A stretch of DNA of 64,000 bases from Flavobacterium luteolum (lineage in GTDB: Bacteria > Bacteroidota > Bacteroidia > Flavobacteriales > Flavobacteriaceae). The position numbers and the translations under genes are program-made. Shown here piece after piece: positions 43,119-51,199 of this stretch; the first letter of the stretch is position 1, and every line of letters begins with the position of its first letter. The notes beneath the pieces were generated by a model. That model worked only from the letters and a program-made list of their open reading frames with translations, was not told the origin of the DNA and did no database searches. The stretch lies in assembly GCF_027111275.1 (NCBI RefSeq), contig NZ_CP114286.1, positions 2,170,001 to 2,234,000 of the forward strand. Direction: 5' to 3'.

Positions 43119-43796
43119 ATGATAAAATGGATAACAAAACTGTTTTCATCACCATCAAAAGAAGAGAACATAGAAGATAATATGAAACCGGAGGTTCACG
43201 AACGCCAAAAAAACAATATAAAAAACGTGAGTAAAAAATATTTAATCGTAGGATTAGGAAATATCGGAGCCGAATACGTAAACACCAGGCATAATATCGG
43301 ATTTAAAGTCCTAGACTTTTTAGCCAAAAGAGAAGGGCTTTCTTTTGAAACCGTAAAACTAGGTTCAATGGCTGAATACAAATTTAAAGGGAGAACATTT
43401 TTTCTTTTAAAACCAAATACTTACATGAATTTAAGTGGTAAAGCGGTGAAATATTGGATGGATAAGGAAAATATACCGTTAGAGAATATTTTGGTCATTA
43501 CAGACGATTTAAACCTGTCATTCGGGACTATTAGAATAAAGCCAAAAGGTAGCGACGGTGGTCATAATGGGTTGAAAAATATTAATTTAGTTTTAAATAC
43601 TCAAAATTATACACGCTACAGGTTTGGTATTAGTGACGAATTCAAAAAAGGACAGCAGGTAGATTATGTTTTAGGAGAGTGGACCGCTGAAGAAGAAGCA
43701 AAACTTCCAGAACGCTTAGAAACTTCAGCAGAAATTATTAGAACTTTTGGAACAGCAGGTTTAGAAAACACAATGACAACATTTAATGGTAAATAA
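43119..43796 (+). CDS. pth: peptidyl-tRNA hydrolase
   Basis: The 225-residue protein contains YLIVGLGNIGAEYVNTRHNIGF with the catalytic Asn and His, FFLLKPNTYMNLSGKAV, and ITDDLNLSFGTIRIKPKGSDGGHNGLKN, all diagnostic for Pth. It releases tRNA from stalled peptidyl-tRNA. The first ~38 residues are a charged extension absent from E. coli Pth (194 residues). A later in-frame Met at residue 22 could give a shorter form. Confidence 0.94.
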   Translation: MIKWITKLFSSPSKEENIEDNMKPEVHERQKNNIKNVSKKYLIVGLGNIGAEYVNTRHNIGFKVLDFLAKREGLSFETVKLGSMAEYKFKGRTFFLLKPNTYMNLSGKAVKYWMDKENIPLENILVITDDLNLSFGTIRIKPKGSDGGHNGLKNINLVLNTQNYTRYRFGISDEFKKGQQVDYVLGEWTAEEEAKLPERLETSAEIIRTFGTAGLENTMTTFNGK

Positions 43797-43891
43797 AGAT
43801 TTTCAGGTGTTTATGTTGTAAAAATGTAAATTATCAATGAATTTAATTCAATTATAACGAAATAGTATTTTCAATTCCAAAGTTAAATGTC

Positions 43892-43899
43892 TAAATTTG
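43892..43899 (+). promoter_or_regulatory. candidate sodA -7 element
   Basis: TAAATTTG matches TAnnTTTG, 36 nt before the sodA start codon. No clear TTG lies 17-23 nt upstream. Confidence 0.45.
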
Positions 43900-43935
43900 G
43901 AATAAATTATTATAAACCATAAAAATTAGAATATC

Positions 43936-44547
43936 ATGGCTTTTGAATTACCACAATTACCTTATGCATACGATGCATTAGAACCACATATTGATGCACG
44001 TACAATGGAAATCCATCATACAAAGCACCACAACGCTTATACTACAAATCTTAACGCAGCTATCGCTGGAACAGATTTAGAAGGAAAAACAATCGAAAAC
44101 ATCTTAATCAACTTAGATAAATCTAACGCTGCTGTTCGTAACAATGGTGGAGGTTTCTACAATCACAATTTATTCTGGACTGTAATGTCTCCAAACGGAG
44201 GAGGATTGCCAACTGGTGATTTATTAGCAGCAATCGAAGCTTCTTTTGGATCTTTCGAAGAATTTAAAGCAAAATTTGCTAAAGCTGGAGCAACACAATT
44301 TGGTTCTGGATGGGCTTGGTTAACAGTTCAAAAAGGAGGAAAATTAGAAGTTGTAGGTACTCCAAATCAAGATAATCCATTAATGCCAGAAGTTGCTGGT
44401 CACGGTGGAACTCCAATCTTAGGAATGGATGTTTGGGAGCACGCTTACTACTTAAACTACCAAAACAGAAGACCAGATTATATTGAAGCTTTTTTCAGTG
44501 TAATTAATTGGACAGAAGTTGCTAGAAGATTTGCTTTAGACAAATAA
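43936..44547 (+). CDS. sodA: superoxide dismutase (Fe/Mn family)
   Basis: The 203-residue protein begins [19 protein letters not shown] and contains the metal ligands His27 (MEIHHTKHH), His77 ([11 protein letters not shown]), Asp and His in [15 protein letters not shown]. It dismutates superoxide in the cytoplasm. Whether it uses Mn or Fe is not decided here. It is monocistronic with a clear terminator; the small-RNA array lies downstream. Confidence 0.95.
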   Translation: MAFELPQLPYAYDALEPHIDARTMEIHHTKHHNAYTTNLNAAIAGTDLEGKTIENILINLDKSNAAVRNNGGGFYNHNLFWTVMSPNGGGLPTGDLLAAIEASFGSFEEFKAKFAKAGATQFGSGWAWLTVQKGGKLEVVGTPNQDNPLMPEVAGHGGTPILGMDVWEHAYYLNYQNRRPDYIEAFFSVINWTEVARRFALDK

Positions 44548-44571
44548 GAGAATAGAGCAAAGAATAAATAT

Positions 44572-44603
44572 AAAAGACGAGCCCAAGTGCTCGTCTTTTT
44601 TTA
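44572..44603 (+). terminator. sodA terminator
   Basis: The stem AAAAGACGAGC/GCTCGTCTTTT with loop CCAAGT is followed by a T run, 25 nt after the stop codon. Confidence 0.9.
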
Positions 44604-44663
44604 TATATACATTTCGTCCATAATCTTTCTTCTATTTTCTTTTCTCTCAAAAAAAAGAAAAAT

Positions 44664-44734
44664 AAAAAAGGCGGAACTTCTTCCACCTTTTTTGCCCCAA
44701 ATCTACCATAAACTTAACCTACTAATGTTATGGT
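44664..44734 (-). ncRNA. predicted small RNA, unit 1
   Basis: Minus strand: -7-like TACCTTTA (44746-44739), then a start near 44734, hairpin ACCATAA/TTATGGT with a 17-nt loop, linker AGATTTGGGGC, and a terminator stem GGTGGAA/TTCCGCC followed by U's. The stem has a G.U pair only in the minus-strand RNA; the plus-strand RNA would have a mismatch, which fixes the orientation. No ORF of note. The -33 is degenerate (TTTC). Confidence 0.7.
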
Positions 44735-44848
44735 TCTGTAAAGGTATGGCAGATATTTTTTTGAATGAAACATTTCAGATAAAAGGCAAGTATATCCGAT
44801 AAAAGACCTGTATCGCTAGTTTTTAAAATTTCCTAGATTTATTTCAAT

Positions 44849-44918
44849 AAAAAAGGCGGAATTTCTTCCACCTTTTTTGCCCCAAATCTACCATAAACTA
44901 ACCTACTAATGTTATGGT
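44849..44918 (-). ncRNA. predicted small RNA, unit 2
   Basis: Same plan as unit 1: TACATTTA at 44930-44923 with TTTC 19 nt upstream, conserved 5' hairpin, one nucleotide shorter loop, identical linker, and terminator GGTGGAA/TTCCGCC with a minus-specific wobble pair. Confidence 0.7.
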
Positions 44919-45034
44919 TTAGTAAATGTATGGCAGTAATTTTTATAAAGAAAAATTTTTAGATGAAAAGCAATTATATTCGATGAAAAGTATTTAAACG
45001 ACTGTATTTCAATTAATTGCAGTTTAAAAAAAAT

Positions 45035-45104
45035 AAAAAAGGCGGAAGTTACTCCGCCTTTTTTGCCCCAAATCTACCATAAACTAACCTACTAATGTTA
45101 TGGT
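45035..45104 (-). ncRNA. predicted small RNA, unit 3
   Basis: TACATTTA at 45116-45109 with TTTC 19 nt upstream. The core is identical to unit 2. The terminator stem has changed to GGCGGAG/TTCCGCC; again the pairing is complete (G.U) only in minus-strand RNA. The arm changes differ from those of units 1, 2 and 4 but preserve pairing. Confidence 0.7.
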
Positions 45105-45217
45105 CTAGTAAATGTATGGCAGTTATTCTTGTGAAGAAAAATTTTCAGATAAAAGGTAAGTAAATCCGATGAAGAGATACAATCGGCTGTTTATAAATAG
45201 TTTGAGTTTATTCCAAT

Positions 45218-45288
45218 AAAAAAGGTGGAATTGCTTCCACCCTTTTTGCCCCAAATCTACCATAAACTTAACCTACTAATGTTATGGT
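45218..45288 (-). ncRNA. predicted small RNA, unit 4 (purF-proximal)
   Basis: This copy has the best promoter: TTTG (45324-45321), 20 nt, TACTTTTG (45300-45293), an exact consensus match. The core hairpin and linker are conserved; the terminator stem GGTGGAA/TTCCACC is fully Watson-Crick. It starts about 100 nt after the end of the purF-type gene. Confidence 0.75.
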
Positions 45289-45388
45289 ATTTCAAAAGTA
45301 TCATAGCTTTTCAACTTCACCAAAGAAATAGGATGAACGGCAAAAAAAACCGATGAAATGCACAATTTAACCTTTTATTAGTATTTTA

Positions 45389-47287
45389 TTAATACGCTCT
45401 AGCGTCTTTTCCTTCGTAAAAATTCATGAAAGCACGATTTACAACTCGATTTCCACCTGGAGTAGGATAATCTCCTGTGAAATACCAATCGCCTAAATTT
45501 TTAGGACATGCTTTATGTAAATCGTCAACTGTTTGGAAGATGATTTTTACTTCAGCATTAATTTCTGGCGAGCTTAACATTTCTGCAATTTTATCTGAAA
45601 TCTCCTCGTCTGTAAATTGGTCGTAAATTGCTGTTACATAGTTTACAACATCTTTATCAAGGAAATTTTCTTGAGCTTTACATTTTGCATAAACTTCATC
45701 TACAATATGATAAAGGTTTCTTTCTTTCAATAAAGCAAGTGCTGCTCTAAAAGCAACTAAACCTTCTAGTTTTGCCATATCAATTCCATAACAATCCGGA
45801 TAACGAATTTGTGGAGCAGATGAAACGATTACGATACGTTTTGGTTTTAAACGATCCATCATTTTAATGATGCTCATTTTCAATGTAGTACCACGAACAA
45901 TACTGTCGTCGATAATAACCAAATTATCTTCTGGTTTAATTACGCCATAAGTGACATCGTAAACGTGAGCTACTAAATCATCACGGCTGCTATCTTCAGT
46001 AATAAAAGTTCTAAGTTTAGCATCTTTAATCGCAACTTTTTCTGTACGAATCTTTACAGCTAAAAGTTCCTGAAGGGTTTCTGTCGTTAATGTATTTCTA
46101 TTTTCAAGAATGTAATTGTTTTTTCTCTGGTTTAAGAAATCCTGAGCAGCTTCAACTAAACCATAAAAAGAAGTTTCGGCTGTATTTGGAATATAAGAGA
46201 AAACGGTGTTGTCTGTATCGCTATCAATCGCTTTAAGAACAGCAGGTAAAATTAATTTTCCTAAATCTTTACGTTCTTGATAAATTTCGGCATCACTTCC
46301 TCTTGAGAAATAAATTCTTTCGAACGAACAAGCTTTTTTGATTGTTGGTTCCAAGATTTGATTCATAGAAACATTTCCGTTTTTCTTGATGATCAAAGCA
46401 TGACCAGGATCAATTTCCTGAACGCTTTCAAAAGGAACATTAAATACAGTTTGAATAACCGGTCTTTCAGAAGCTACAACTACAACTTCGTCATCTTGAT
46501 AAAAATAAGCTGGACGAATTCCTGCTGGATCTCTGAAAACAAATGCATCACCATGACCTAATAAACCTGCCATAGCATAACCTCCGTCTAAGTTTTTAGC
46601 CGAACGAGCTAGTATTTTAGCAATATCCAAACGTTCTGCAATTACTGGAGAAGCTTCTCTTTTAGAATATCCTTCAGCTTTACAGTCCTGATATAATTGC
46701 ATTACTTCTTTGTCTAAGAAGTGGCCAATTTTTTCCATTACAGTAACGGTATCAGCCATTTCTTTAGGATGTTGTCCTAATTCAACTAGATTTTCGAAAA
46801 GTTCTTTAACATTGGTCATATTAAAGTTTCCAGCCAAAATCAAGTTACGGTGCATCCAGTTGCTTTGACGTAAAAATGGGTGAACACTTTCGATGCTATT
46901 TTTTCCAAAAGTTCCGTAACGAACGTGACCTAAAAACAATTCTCCAACATAAGGAATATTTGCTTTTAGCTCTTTCATGTCGTCTCCAAGTTCTGGATGC
47001 ACTTTTAGTTCTTCGCTAACGCGCTCATTGATTTGTTTGAAAACATCTTGGATAGGTTGTGAATGATTTGAACGGACTCTGCTGATATAACGCTGTCCAG
47101 GTTCAACATCAAATTTAATGCTAGCAAAACCAGCTCCGTCTTGTCCACGGTTGTGCTGTTTTTCCATCATTAGATACATCTTCTGGATTCCGTAGAAAGC
47201 AGTTCCGTATTTTTCTTTATAATATTCAAGCGGTTTTAGTAGTCTAACTAAGGCTATACCACATTCGTGTTTTAAAGCGTCGCTCAT
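45389..47287 (-). CDS. purF: amidophosphoribosyltransferase (PurF-type)
   Basis: The 632-residue protein has an N-terminal Ntn glutaminase domain, with Cys9 after a short propeptide (KHECGIALVRL) and GHVRYGTFG. Its PRTase domain carries the PRPP loop VIIDDSIVRGTTL. It makes 5-phosphoribosylamine from PRPP and glutamine. At 632 residues it is about 130-160 longer than classical PurF, with extra sequence in the middle and at the C-terminus (FTGDYPTPGG end); long forms occur in Bacteroidota as I recall. A second, standard PurF elsewhere cannot be excluded. Confidence 0.88.
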   Translation of the reverse strand: MSDALKHECGIALVRLLKPLEYYKEKYGTAFYGIQKMYLMMEKQHNRGQDGAGFASIKFDVEPGQRYISRVRSNHSQPIQDVFKQINERVSEELKVHPELGDDMKELKANIPYVGELFLGHVRYGTFGKNSIESVHPFLRQSNWMHRNLILAGNFNMTNVKELFENLVELGQHPKEMADTVTVMEKIGHFLDKEVMQLYQDCKAEGYSKREASPVIAERLDIAKILARSAKNLDGGYAMAGLLGHGDAFVFRDPAGIRPAYFYQDDEVVVVASERPVIQTVFNVPFESVQEIDPGHALIIKKNGNVSMNQILEPTIKKACSFERIYFSRGSDAEIYQERKDLGKLILPAVLKAIDSDTDNTVFSYIPNTAETSFYGLVEAAQDFLNQRKNNYILENRNTLTTETLQELLAVKIRTEKVAIKDAKLRTFITEDSSRDDLVAHVYDVTYGVIKPEDNLVIIDDSIVRGTTLKMSIIKMMDRLKPKRIVIVSSAPQIRYPDCYGIDMAKLEGLVAFRAALALLKERNLYHIVDEVYAKCKAQENFLDKDVVNYVTAIYDQFTDEEISDKIAEMLSSPEINAEVKIIFQTVDDLHKACPKNLGDWYFTGDYPTPGGNRVVNRAFMNFYEGKDARAY

Positions 47288-47339
47288 TGTTTTTTGTTAT
47301 TTGTGTGTTGTTGTAAGTTGTGTGTATTAACGTAATAAA

Positions 47340-47368
47340 AAAAGCCCCGTTTTATCGAGGCTCTTAGG
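47340..47368 (-). terminator. terminator after the PfkB-type kinase gene
   Basis: On the minus strand the stem AGCCTCG/CGGGGCT (one U.G pair) is followed by a run of U. It separates the kinase from purF, so purF has its own promoter. Confidence 0.85.
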
Positions 47369-47370
47369 CA

Positions 47371-48294
47371 TTATATTTCTATGTCAAACTGAGTTAACGA
47401 CTTAAATTGCTGTAATCGAATCGCTACTTCGGCTTTACTTAATGATTCCATCCTTTCAGTTCCAAATTTTTCAACGCAGAACGAAGCTAAATTTGAACCG
47501 TAAATAATTGCATTCTTCATGTTGTTGAATGAAATGTTTTCGCTCTGTGCAATAAATCCAGAGAAACCACCTGCAAAAGTGTCTCCAGCTCCTGTTGGAT
47601 CAAAAACATCTTCTAATGGTAAAGCTGGTGCAAAGAAAACTTCTCTGTTGTGGAATAAAAGCGCTCCGTGTTCTCCTTTTTTGATCACCACATATTTTGG
47701 TCCCATATCTTGGATTTTAGAAGCTGCTTTTACTAATGAATATTCGCCAGAAAGCTGTCTAGCTTCTTCGTCATTGATTGTAATAACATCTACACGTTTA
47801 ATAACGTCTAATAATTCTGGAAGAGCGCAGTCCATCCAAAAGTTCATAGTATCTAAAACTACTAATTTTGGTTTTTTCTCCATCTGATCTAAAACACTGC
47901 TTTGAACTAATGGATGTAAGTTTCCTAACATAACAACATCAGCATCTTTGTAGTTTTGAGGAACTTTTGGCTGAAAATCAGCTAAAACGTTCAATTCTGT
48001 TACGAGAGTGTCTCTAGAATTTAAATCGTTGTGGTATAAACCGCTCCAGAAAAAAGTCTTTCCACCTTTTACAATTTCGATACCAGAGATATCAATATTT
48101 TTTGAAGTTAAAAGATCTAAATGTTCTTGAGGGAAATCGTCGCCAACTACAGAAACAATGGCCGATTGCAAGTTAAAAAATGATGCCGATAATCCGATGT
48201 AGGTTGCAGCACCACCTAATATTTTATCTGTTTTTCCGAAAGGAGTTTCAATCGCGTCGAAAGCAACTGTTCCAACAATCAATAGTTTATTCAT
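47371..48294 (-). CDS. PfkB-family carbohydrate/nucleoside kinase
   Basis: The 307-residue protein has the PfkB N-terminal region LIVGTVAFDAIETPFG, GGAATYIGLSASFF, and the catalytic signature DPTGAGDTFAGGF with the base Asp. It phosphorylates a sugar or nucleoside; the substrate (ribokinase- or adenosine-kinase-like) is not clear. It has a good promoter upstream and a terminator after it, so it is monocistronic despite lying beside purF. Confidence 0.88.
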   Translation of the reverse strand: MNKLLIVGTVAFDAIETPFGKTDKILGGAATYIGLSASFFNLQSAIVSVVGDDFPQEHLDLLTSKNIDISGIEIVKGGKTFFWSGLYHNDLNSRDTLVTELNVLADFQPKVPQNYKDADVVMLGNLHPLVQSSVLDQMEKKPKLVVLDTMNFWMDCALPELLDVIKRVDVITINDEEARQLSGEYSLVKAASKIQDMGPKYVVIKKGEHGALLFHNREVFFAPALPLEDVFDPTGAGDTFAGGFSGFIAQSENISFNNMKNAIIYGSNLASFCVEKFGTERMESLSKAEVAIRLQQFKSLTQFDIEI

Positions 48295-48317
48295 TTTATG
48301 AATTTCGAATTAGGGTG

Positions 48318-48347
48318 CAAAGATACTTCATAAGTTACAATCTTGCA
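48318..48347 (-). promoter_or_regulatory. promoter of the PfkB-type kinase gene
   Basis: On the minus strand TTG (48347-48345), 19 nt and TATCTTTG (48325-48318) match both consensus elements, placing the start about 18 nt before the ATG. The remaining 235 bp up to the next gene at 48583 show nothing recognisable. Confidence 0.7.
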
Positions 48348-48582
48348 ACGGTTTAGGGTCTCAAAATTTTCTTAAAAAAACGAAGGTGTTTTCGAAGTAA
48401 AACTATTGTAAATGAATGGATTAAAATTGATTTTTTGCAGTGTTTATAATAGGTTTTTTGAATTTAAGATGCAACTTTTTTGAAAATAATTGCGAATAAT
48501 TTACATCTGATTCTTCCATCTTATTTTTTTAAATGAAGAGAATTTTCTTTTTTAGATTAAAACACGAAAAATGATTTTTAAT

Positions 48583-49485
48583 TTATTTTACATTTTTAAT
48601 CCAATTGATTGCATCTTTCATTGGCTCTTCAGACTTTGAAAAAGCTGTATTGTGACCCAAGTTTGGAAATAATTTATAGTCATAAGGTTTCCCTTTAGAT
48701 TTTAATGCATCAAGATATTCGATTGATAGATTCGCAGGGACTTGAATATCTTTACCTCCAAAAATCCATATTCCTGGAATTGATAATTTAGAAAGAATAC
48801 CTTTAGGATCTGTGTCAACGAATTCGTATTTGTTAGGGTCATTGAATACATGTTTTCTTGCCTCTTCTTCAGAGTGTGTATCCCAAAAATTTTTATCTCC
48901 ATTTGTATAGAATTGGAATCTCAATTGTTCTTTAACCGTTATAAGAGCTCCGCTAAATATGGTCATAAATTTAACGTTCTTATTTTTCTCTGCAGCCAAT
49001 GGAATTATCCATCCAGCTTGACTGCCTCCGATTAAACCGATTGATATTTTATTATTTGATAAGGATTTAGATAAAGTATTTACAGCAGCACTTACATCTA
49101 AAGACAAAAGATTTAGATTTGAGAAATCAACATTGTTTGTTCCTACTTCTGGTCCAGCATATACGCCACCTGATTCTCCGACTCCACGTTTGTCATAGGT
49201 TAAAACTGCAACTCCGTTGTTGGCTAGAGTTGTAGCAAAGTCTGTCATTCTTTTTTCTTGTCCAGATCCATGAACAATCACAACAGCTGCTTGCATATTG
49301 TTTGGTATAAAAATGGTTCCAGAAAGTGAAATGCCTTCACTAACAAATTTTACTTCTTTAGTAGTAAAGTTTGATGGAATTGCTGATGCATAATTTGTAA
49401 TAAATAACAACAACATTAATAGAATATATGTGCATGTTTTTTTTCCTTTTAGAACTTGTTTAAAAAATGCTGTTTTATTTTTCAT
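48583..49485 (-). CDS. secreted alpha/beta hydrolase (dienelactone hydrolase/peptidase-like)
   Basis: The 300-residue protein has an N-terminal signal or anchor (about 17-36, ending YASA), then AAVVIVHGSGQEKR, YDKRGVGES, nucleophile Ser in GLIGGSQAGW, Asp near GGKDIQVP and His in NLGHNTAF. The GxSxA nucleophile elbow is typical of the BAAT/DLH-like subgroup. Function is unknown. It follows the sigma/anti-sigma pair at 8 nt and may be co-transcribed with it. Confidence 0.85.
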   Translation of the reverse strand: MKNKTAFFKQVLKGKKTCTYILLMLLLFITNYASAIPSNFTTKEVKFVSEGISLSGTIFIPNNMQAAVVIVHGSGQEKRMTDFATTLANNGVAVLTYDKRGVGESGGVYAGPEVGTNNVDFSNLNLLSLDVSAAVNTLSKSLSNNKISIGLIGGSQAGWIIPLAAEKNKNVKFMTIFSGALITVKEQLRFQFYTNGDKNFWDTHSEEEARKHVFNDPNKYEFVDTDPKGILSKLSIPGIWIFGGKDIQVPANLSIEYLDALKSKGKPYDYKLFPNLGHNTAFSKSEEPMKDAINWIKNVK

Positions 49486-49493
49486 CTTTAAAT

Positions 49494-49898
49494 CTATAAT
49501 TGATATTTTTTATCAAAATAATGCTTCAAAATTCCAACCTGTACCAAAATCATAATTGGAACAATCAAAATGGCATACAAGATATTTTTAGAAAAATGAA
49601 TTCCAGAGAATGCTGTTGAGATTCGATCAGAATATAATTTCCCGACTTCATCAATTTTGAAATCAGTTTCTGAAACTGAGAATAGAGAAACATAAATTAC
49701 TAATGCTGCGACAGCCAATCCCATTAAAATCCAGATTGGTTTAGAAATTAAAGGTTTGTATACTTTGAGTTTTTTCTCTTCTAAAAGATGAATATCAGCC
49801 ATTATTTTGGAAGTAAAATCTATTGATGGAGACTGTGGTTTGTCTTCCGCCATCATTTTCTCAATAAGTTGTTCTATGTTTTTATCGCTCTCTTTCAT
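49494..49898 (-). CDS. membrane protein, probable anti-sigma factor partner
   Basis: The 134-residue protein has a cytoplasmic N-terminus of about 50 residues with a Lys/Glu-rich helix, and two membrane helices (about 53-72 and 103-123). Its start overlaps the end of the ECF sigma gene by 17 nt. This position and topology are usual for anti-sigma factors, though I recognise no zinc-binding anti-sigma motif (HxxxCxxC). Assignment rests on context. Confidence 0.65.
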   Translation of the reverse strand: MKESDKNIEQLIEKMMAEDKPQSPSIDFTSKIMADIHLLEEKKLKVYKPLISKPIWILMGLAVAALVIYVSLFSVSETDFKIDEVGKLYSDRISTAFSGIHFSKNILYAILIVPIMILVQVGILKHYFDKKYQL

Positions 49899-50469
49899 AA
49901 CATTCTATTATTTCTGGTTCTAACTGCAGTCTCAAAATTACAGCTAATTTCTGACGGCTCCTAAATAACTTTACTTTGGCATTGTTGGCCGATATATTCA
50001 TGATTTTTCCAATTTCTTCTAAATTTTGATCATCAAAATAAAATAAGGTCAAAAGGAAGTTTTCATCACTCGGTAATAAATTTAAACATTTCTGAATGGT
50101 ATACTTTCGTTCTTTTTCTTCTAAAGCACTCAAAGCGTTGTCCATTGTTTTAATTAAATGAGAAGAAAAATCATCAATAGAAATATTTAAATCTTCTTTC
50201 TTGTTTTTCTTCAAACGATCCAGACAGGTATTATAAGCAATTTTGTAAATCCAGGTCGAAAATTTAGATTCGCCTTTAAATTTTGTCAATGAATTATAAA
50301 TTTTTATAAAAGTGTCTTGAGCTACTTCTTCTGCTTCTTCACGATTTTTAACCATTTTAAGAGCTAAGGTAAAGATCATATCCTTATATCGATCCACAAG
50401 AACGGCAAATGCATTGGTCTCGCCTTGCAAAATTTTATCGATATAATGTTGATCATGTATTGTGCTCAT
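49882..50469 (-). CDS. ECF-type RNA polymerase sigma factor
   Basis: From ATG 50469 (the frame is open further up, but that part runs through repeat-like sequence) the 195-residue protein has sigma region 2 (MIFTLALKMVKNREEAEEVA, FSTWIYKIAYNTCLDRL) and region 4 (LEEIGKIMNISANNAKVKLF). It would direct a stress or envelope regulon, controlled by the overlapping membrane protein. It is divergent from a small membrane-protein gene at 50798. Confidence 0.9.
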   Translation of the reverse strand: MSTIHDQHYIDKILQGETNAFAVLVDRYKDMIFTLALKMVKNREEAEEVAQDTFIKIYNSLTKFKGESKFSTWIYKIAYNTCLDRLKKNKKEDLNISIDDFSSHLIKTMDNALSALEEKERKYTIQKCLNLLPSDENFLLTLFYFDDQNLEEIGKIMNISANNAKVKLFRSRQKLAVILRLQLEPEIIECYERER

Positions 50470-50608
50470 ATTATATAGGACGATAGTTTGTTTATTTAGG
50501 TTACAAGAAATTGGAAAATAAATTCCAAACTTTTTAAATTGCTTCGCCCGTTCGCTATCGCTCGGGTCCAAATTCCGATCTTTAATATATAATAAAGTAT
50601 AGGAGTTG

Positions 50609-50641
50609 AACTTTGTCAAAGTTTTAAACTTTGATAAAGTT
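50609..50641. repeat. 33-bp palindrome, second copy
   Basis: AACTTTGTCAAAGTTT and a complementary right arm with one change surround the centre, nearly the same as the palindrome at 249-281. It lies upstream of the sigma gene in a 328-bp gap that also contains GGAATTTGGAATTT-type repeats near 50690. Confidence 0.8.
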
Positions 50642-50797
50642 GCGGTGATCAATTGATTTTTATTCAAAATTAATTGATAATCAGTTAGTTTTGGAATTTG
50701 GAATTTAAAAATTGAAATTTTTCACCAAAAGTTGTAACCTCATTTTAAAAAGTCTCGTCATATGAGGTATATCAATCAATTAAAAACATAAAATATC

Positions 50798-51145
50798 ATG
50801 GACGAAAAAATTTTAATTCCAATCAGTCTTTTCTTAATGATCTTCGGGATTGTTTATTTAATTTATTCAACAAGAAACAGAGAGCGTTTGGCTCTTATAG
50901 AAAAAGGAGTAGATGCAAGTATCTTTTTACAAGGAAAAGGAAGCGGGGTTCCAGCCTGGAAAGTGTTTGTTGTAAATATAGCTTTCCTATTAATAGGATC
51001 GGGTGTTGGAATTTTTCTAGCGTTATTAATTACAACTTATACGTCTCTAGATGATGGTGCCGTTTATCCTTCAATTATTTTCATCATGGCAGGAATTGGA
51101 CTTTTGACAGGTTTTAAAACTGCTAAAGATTTAGATAAAGAATAA
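50798..51145 (+). CDS. small membrane protein (DUF6249-like)
   Basis: The 115-residue protein has three predicted helices (about 5-22, 52-76 and 84-104) and the motif NRERLALIEKGVDASIF after the first, which I associate with the DUF6249 family. No function is known. It is divergent from the ECF sigma gene and may belong to the same response. It ends before a bidirectional terminator shared with rnhA. Confidence 0.8.
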   Translation: MDEKILIPISLFLMIFGIVYLIYSTRNRERLALIEKGVDASIFLQGKGSGVPAWKVFVVNIAFLLIGSGVGIFLALLITTYTSLDDGAVYPSIIFIMAGIGLLTGFKTAKDLDKE

Positions 51146-51165
51146 ATAAGAAATAAAGTTAGTAC

Positions 51166-51199
51166 AAAAAACGCATCAAGTAATTGATGCGTTTTTTTA
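51166..51199. terminator. bidirectional terminator
   Basis: The stem ACGCATCAA/TTGATGCGT with loop GTAA is flanked by A and T runs, between the convergent membrane-protein and rnhA genes. Confidence 0.88.

Larger units (their letters stand above)
44660..45324 (-). repeat. tandem array of four ~185-bp small-RNA units
   Basis: Four direct repeats with starts of the conserved GCCCCAAATCTACCATAAA block at about 44694, 44879, 45065 and 45248 (spacings 185, 186, 183) occupy most of the 841-bp sodA-purF gap. Each unit holds a -7-like element, a conserved core and a terminator hairpin, all consistent with minus-strand transcription. The spacer parts are also related (GATAAAAGG and ATCCGAT words) but drift much more than the core. 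Confidence 0.9.

Noticed and set aside
44587..44802. 71-codon plus-strand ORF over small-RNA unit 1
   Set aside because: It starts inside the sodA terminator, crosses the repeat core on the opposite strand, is not kept in the other three units, and has a low-complexity sequence.
44660..45310. CRISPR array interpretation of the four repeats
   Set aside because: The period of ~185 bp, conserved terminator hairpins and related spacers do not fit 24-37 bp repeats with unique ~30-bp spacers, and no cas genes are present.
49494..50469. SusC/D-linked anti-sigma (FecR) system
   Set aside because: The membrane partner lacks a FecR-type periplasmic domain, and no SusC/D genes are present in the window.
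50470..50667. N-terminal extension of the ECF sigma factor
   Set aside because: The extension runs through palindromic and repeat sequence; the family starts at the Met encoded at 50469.
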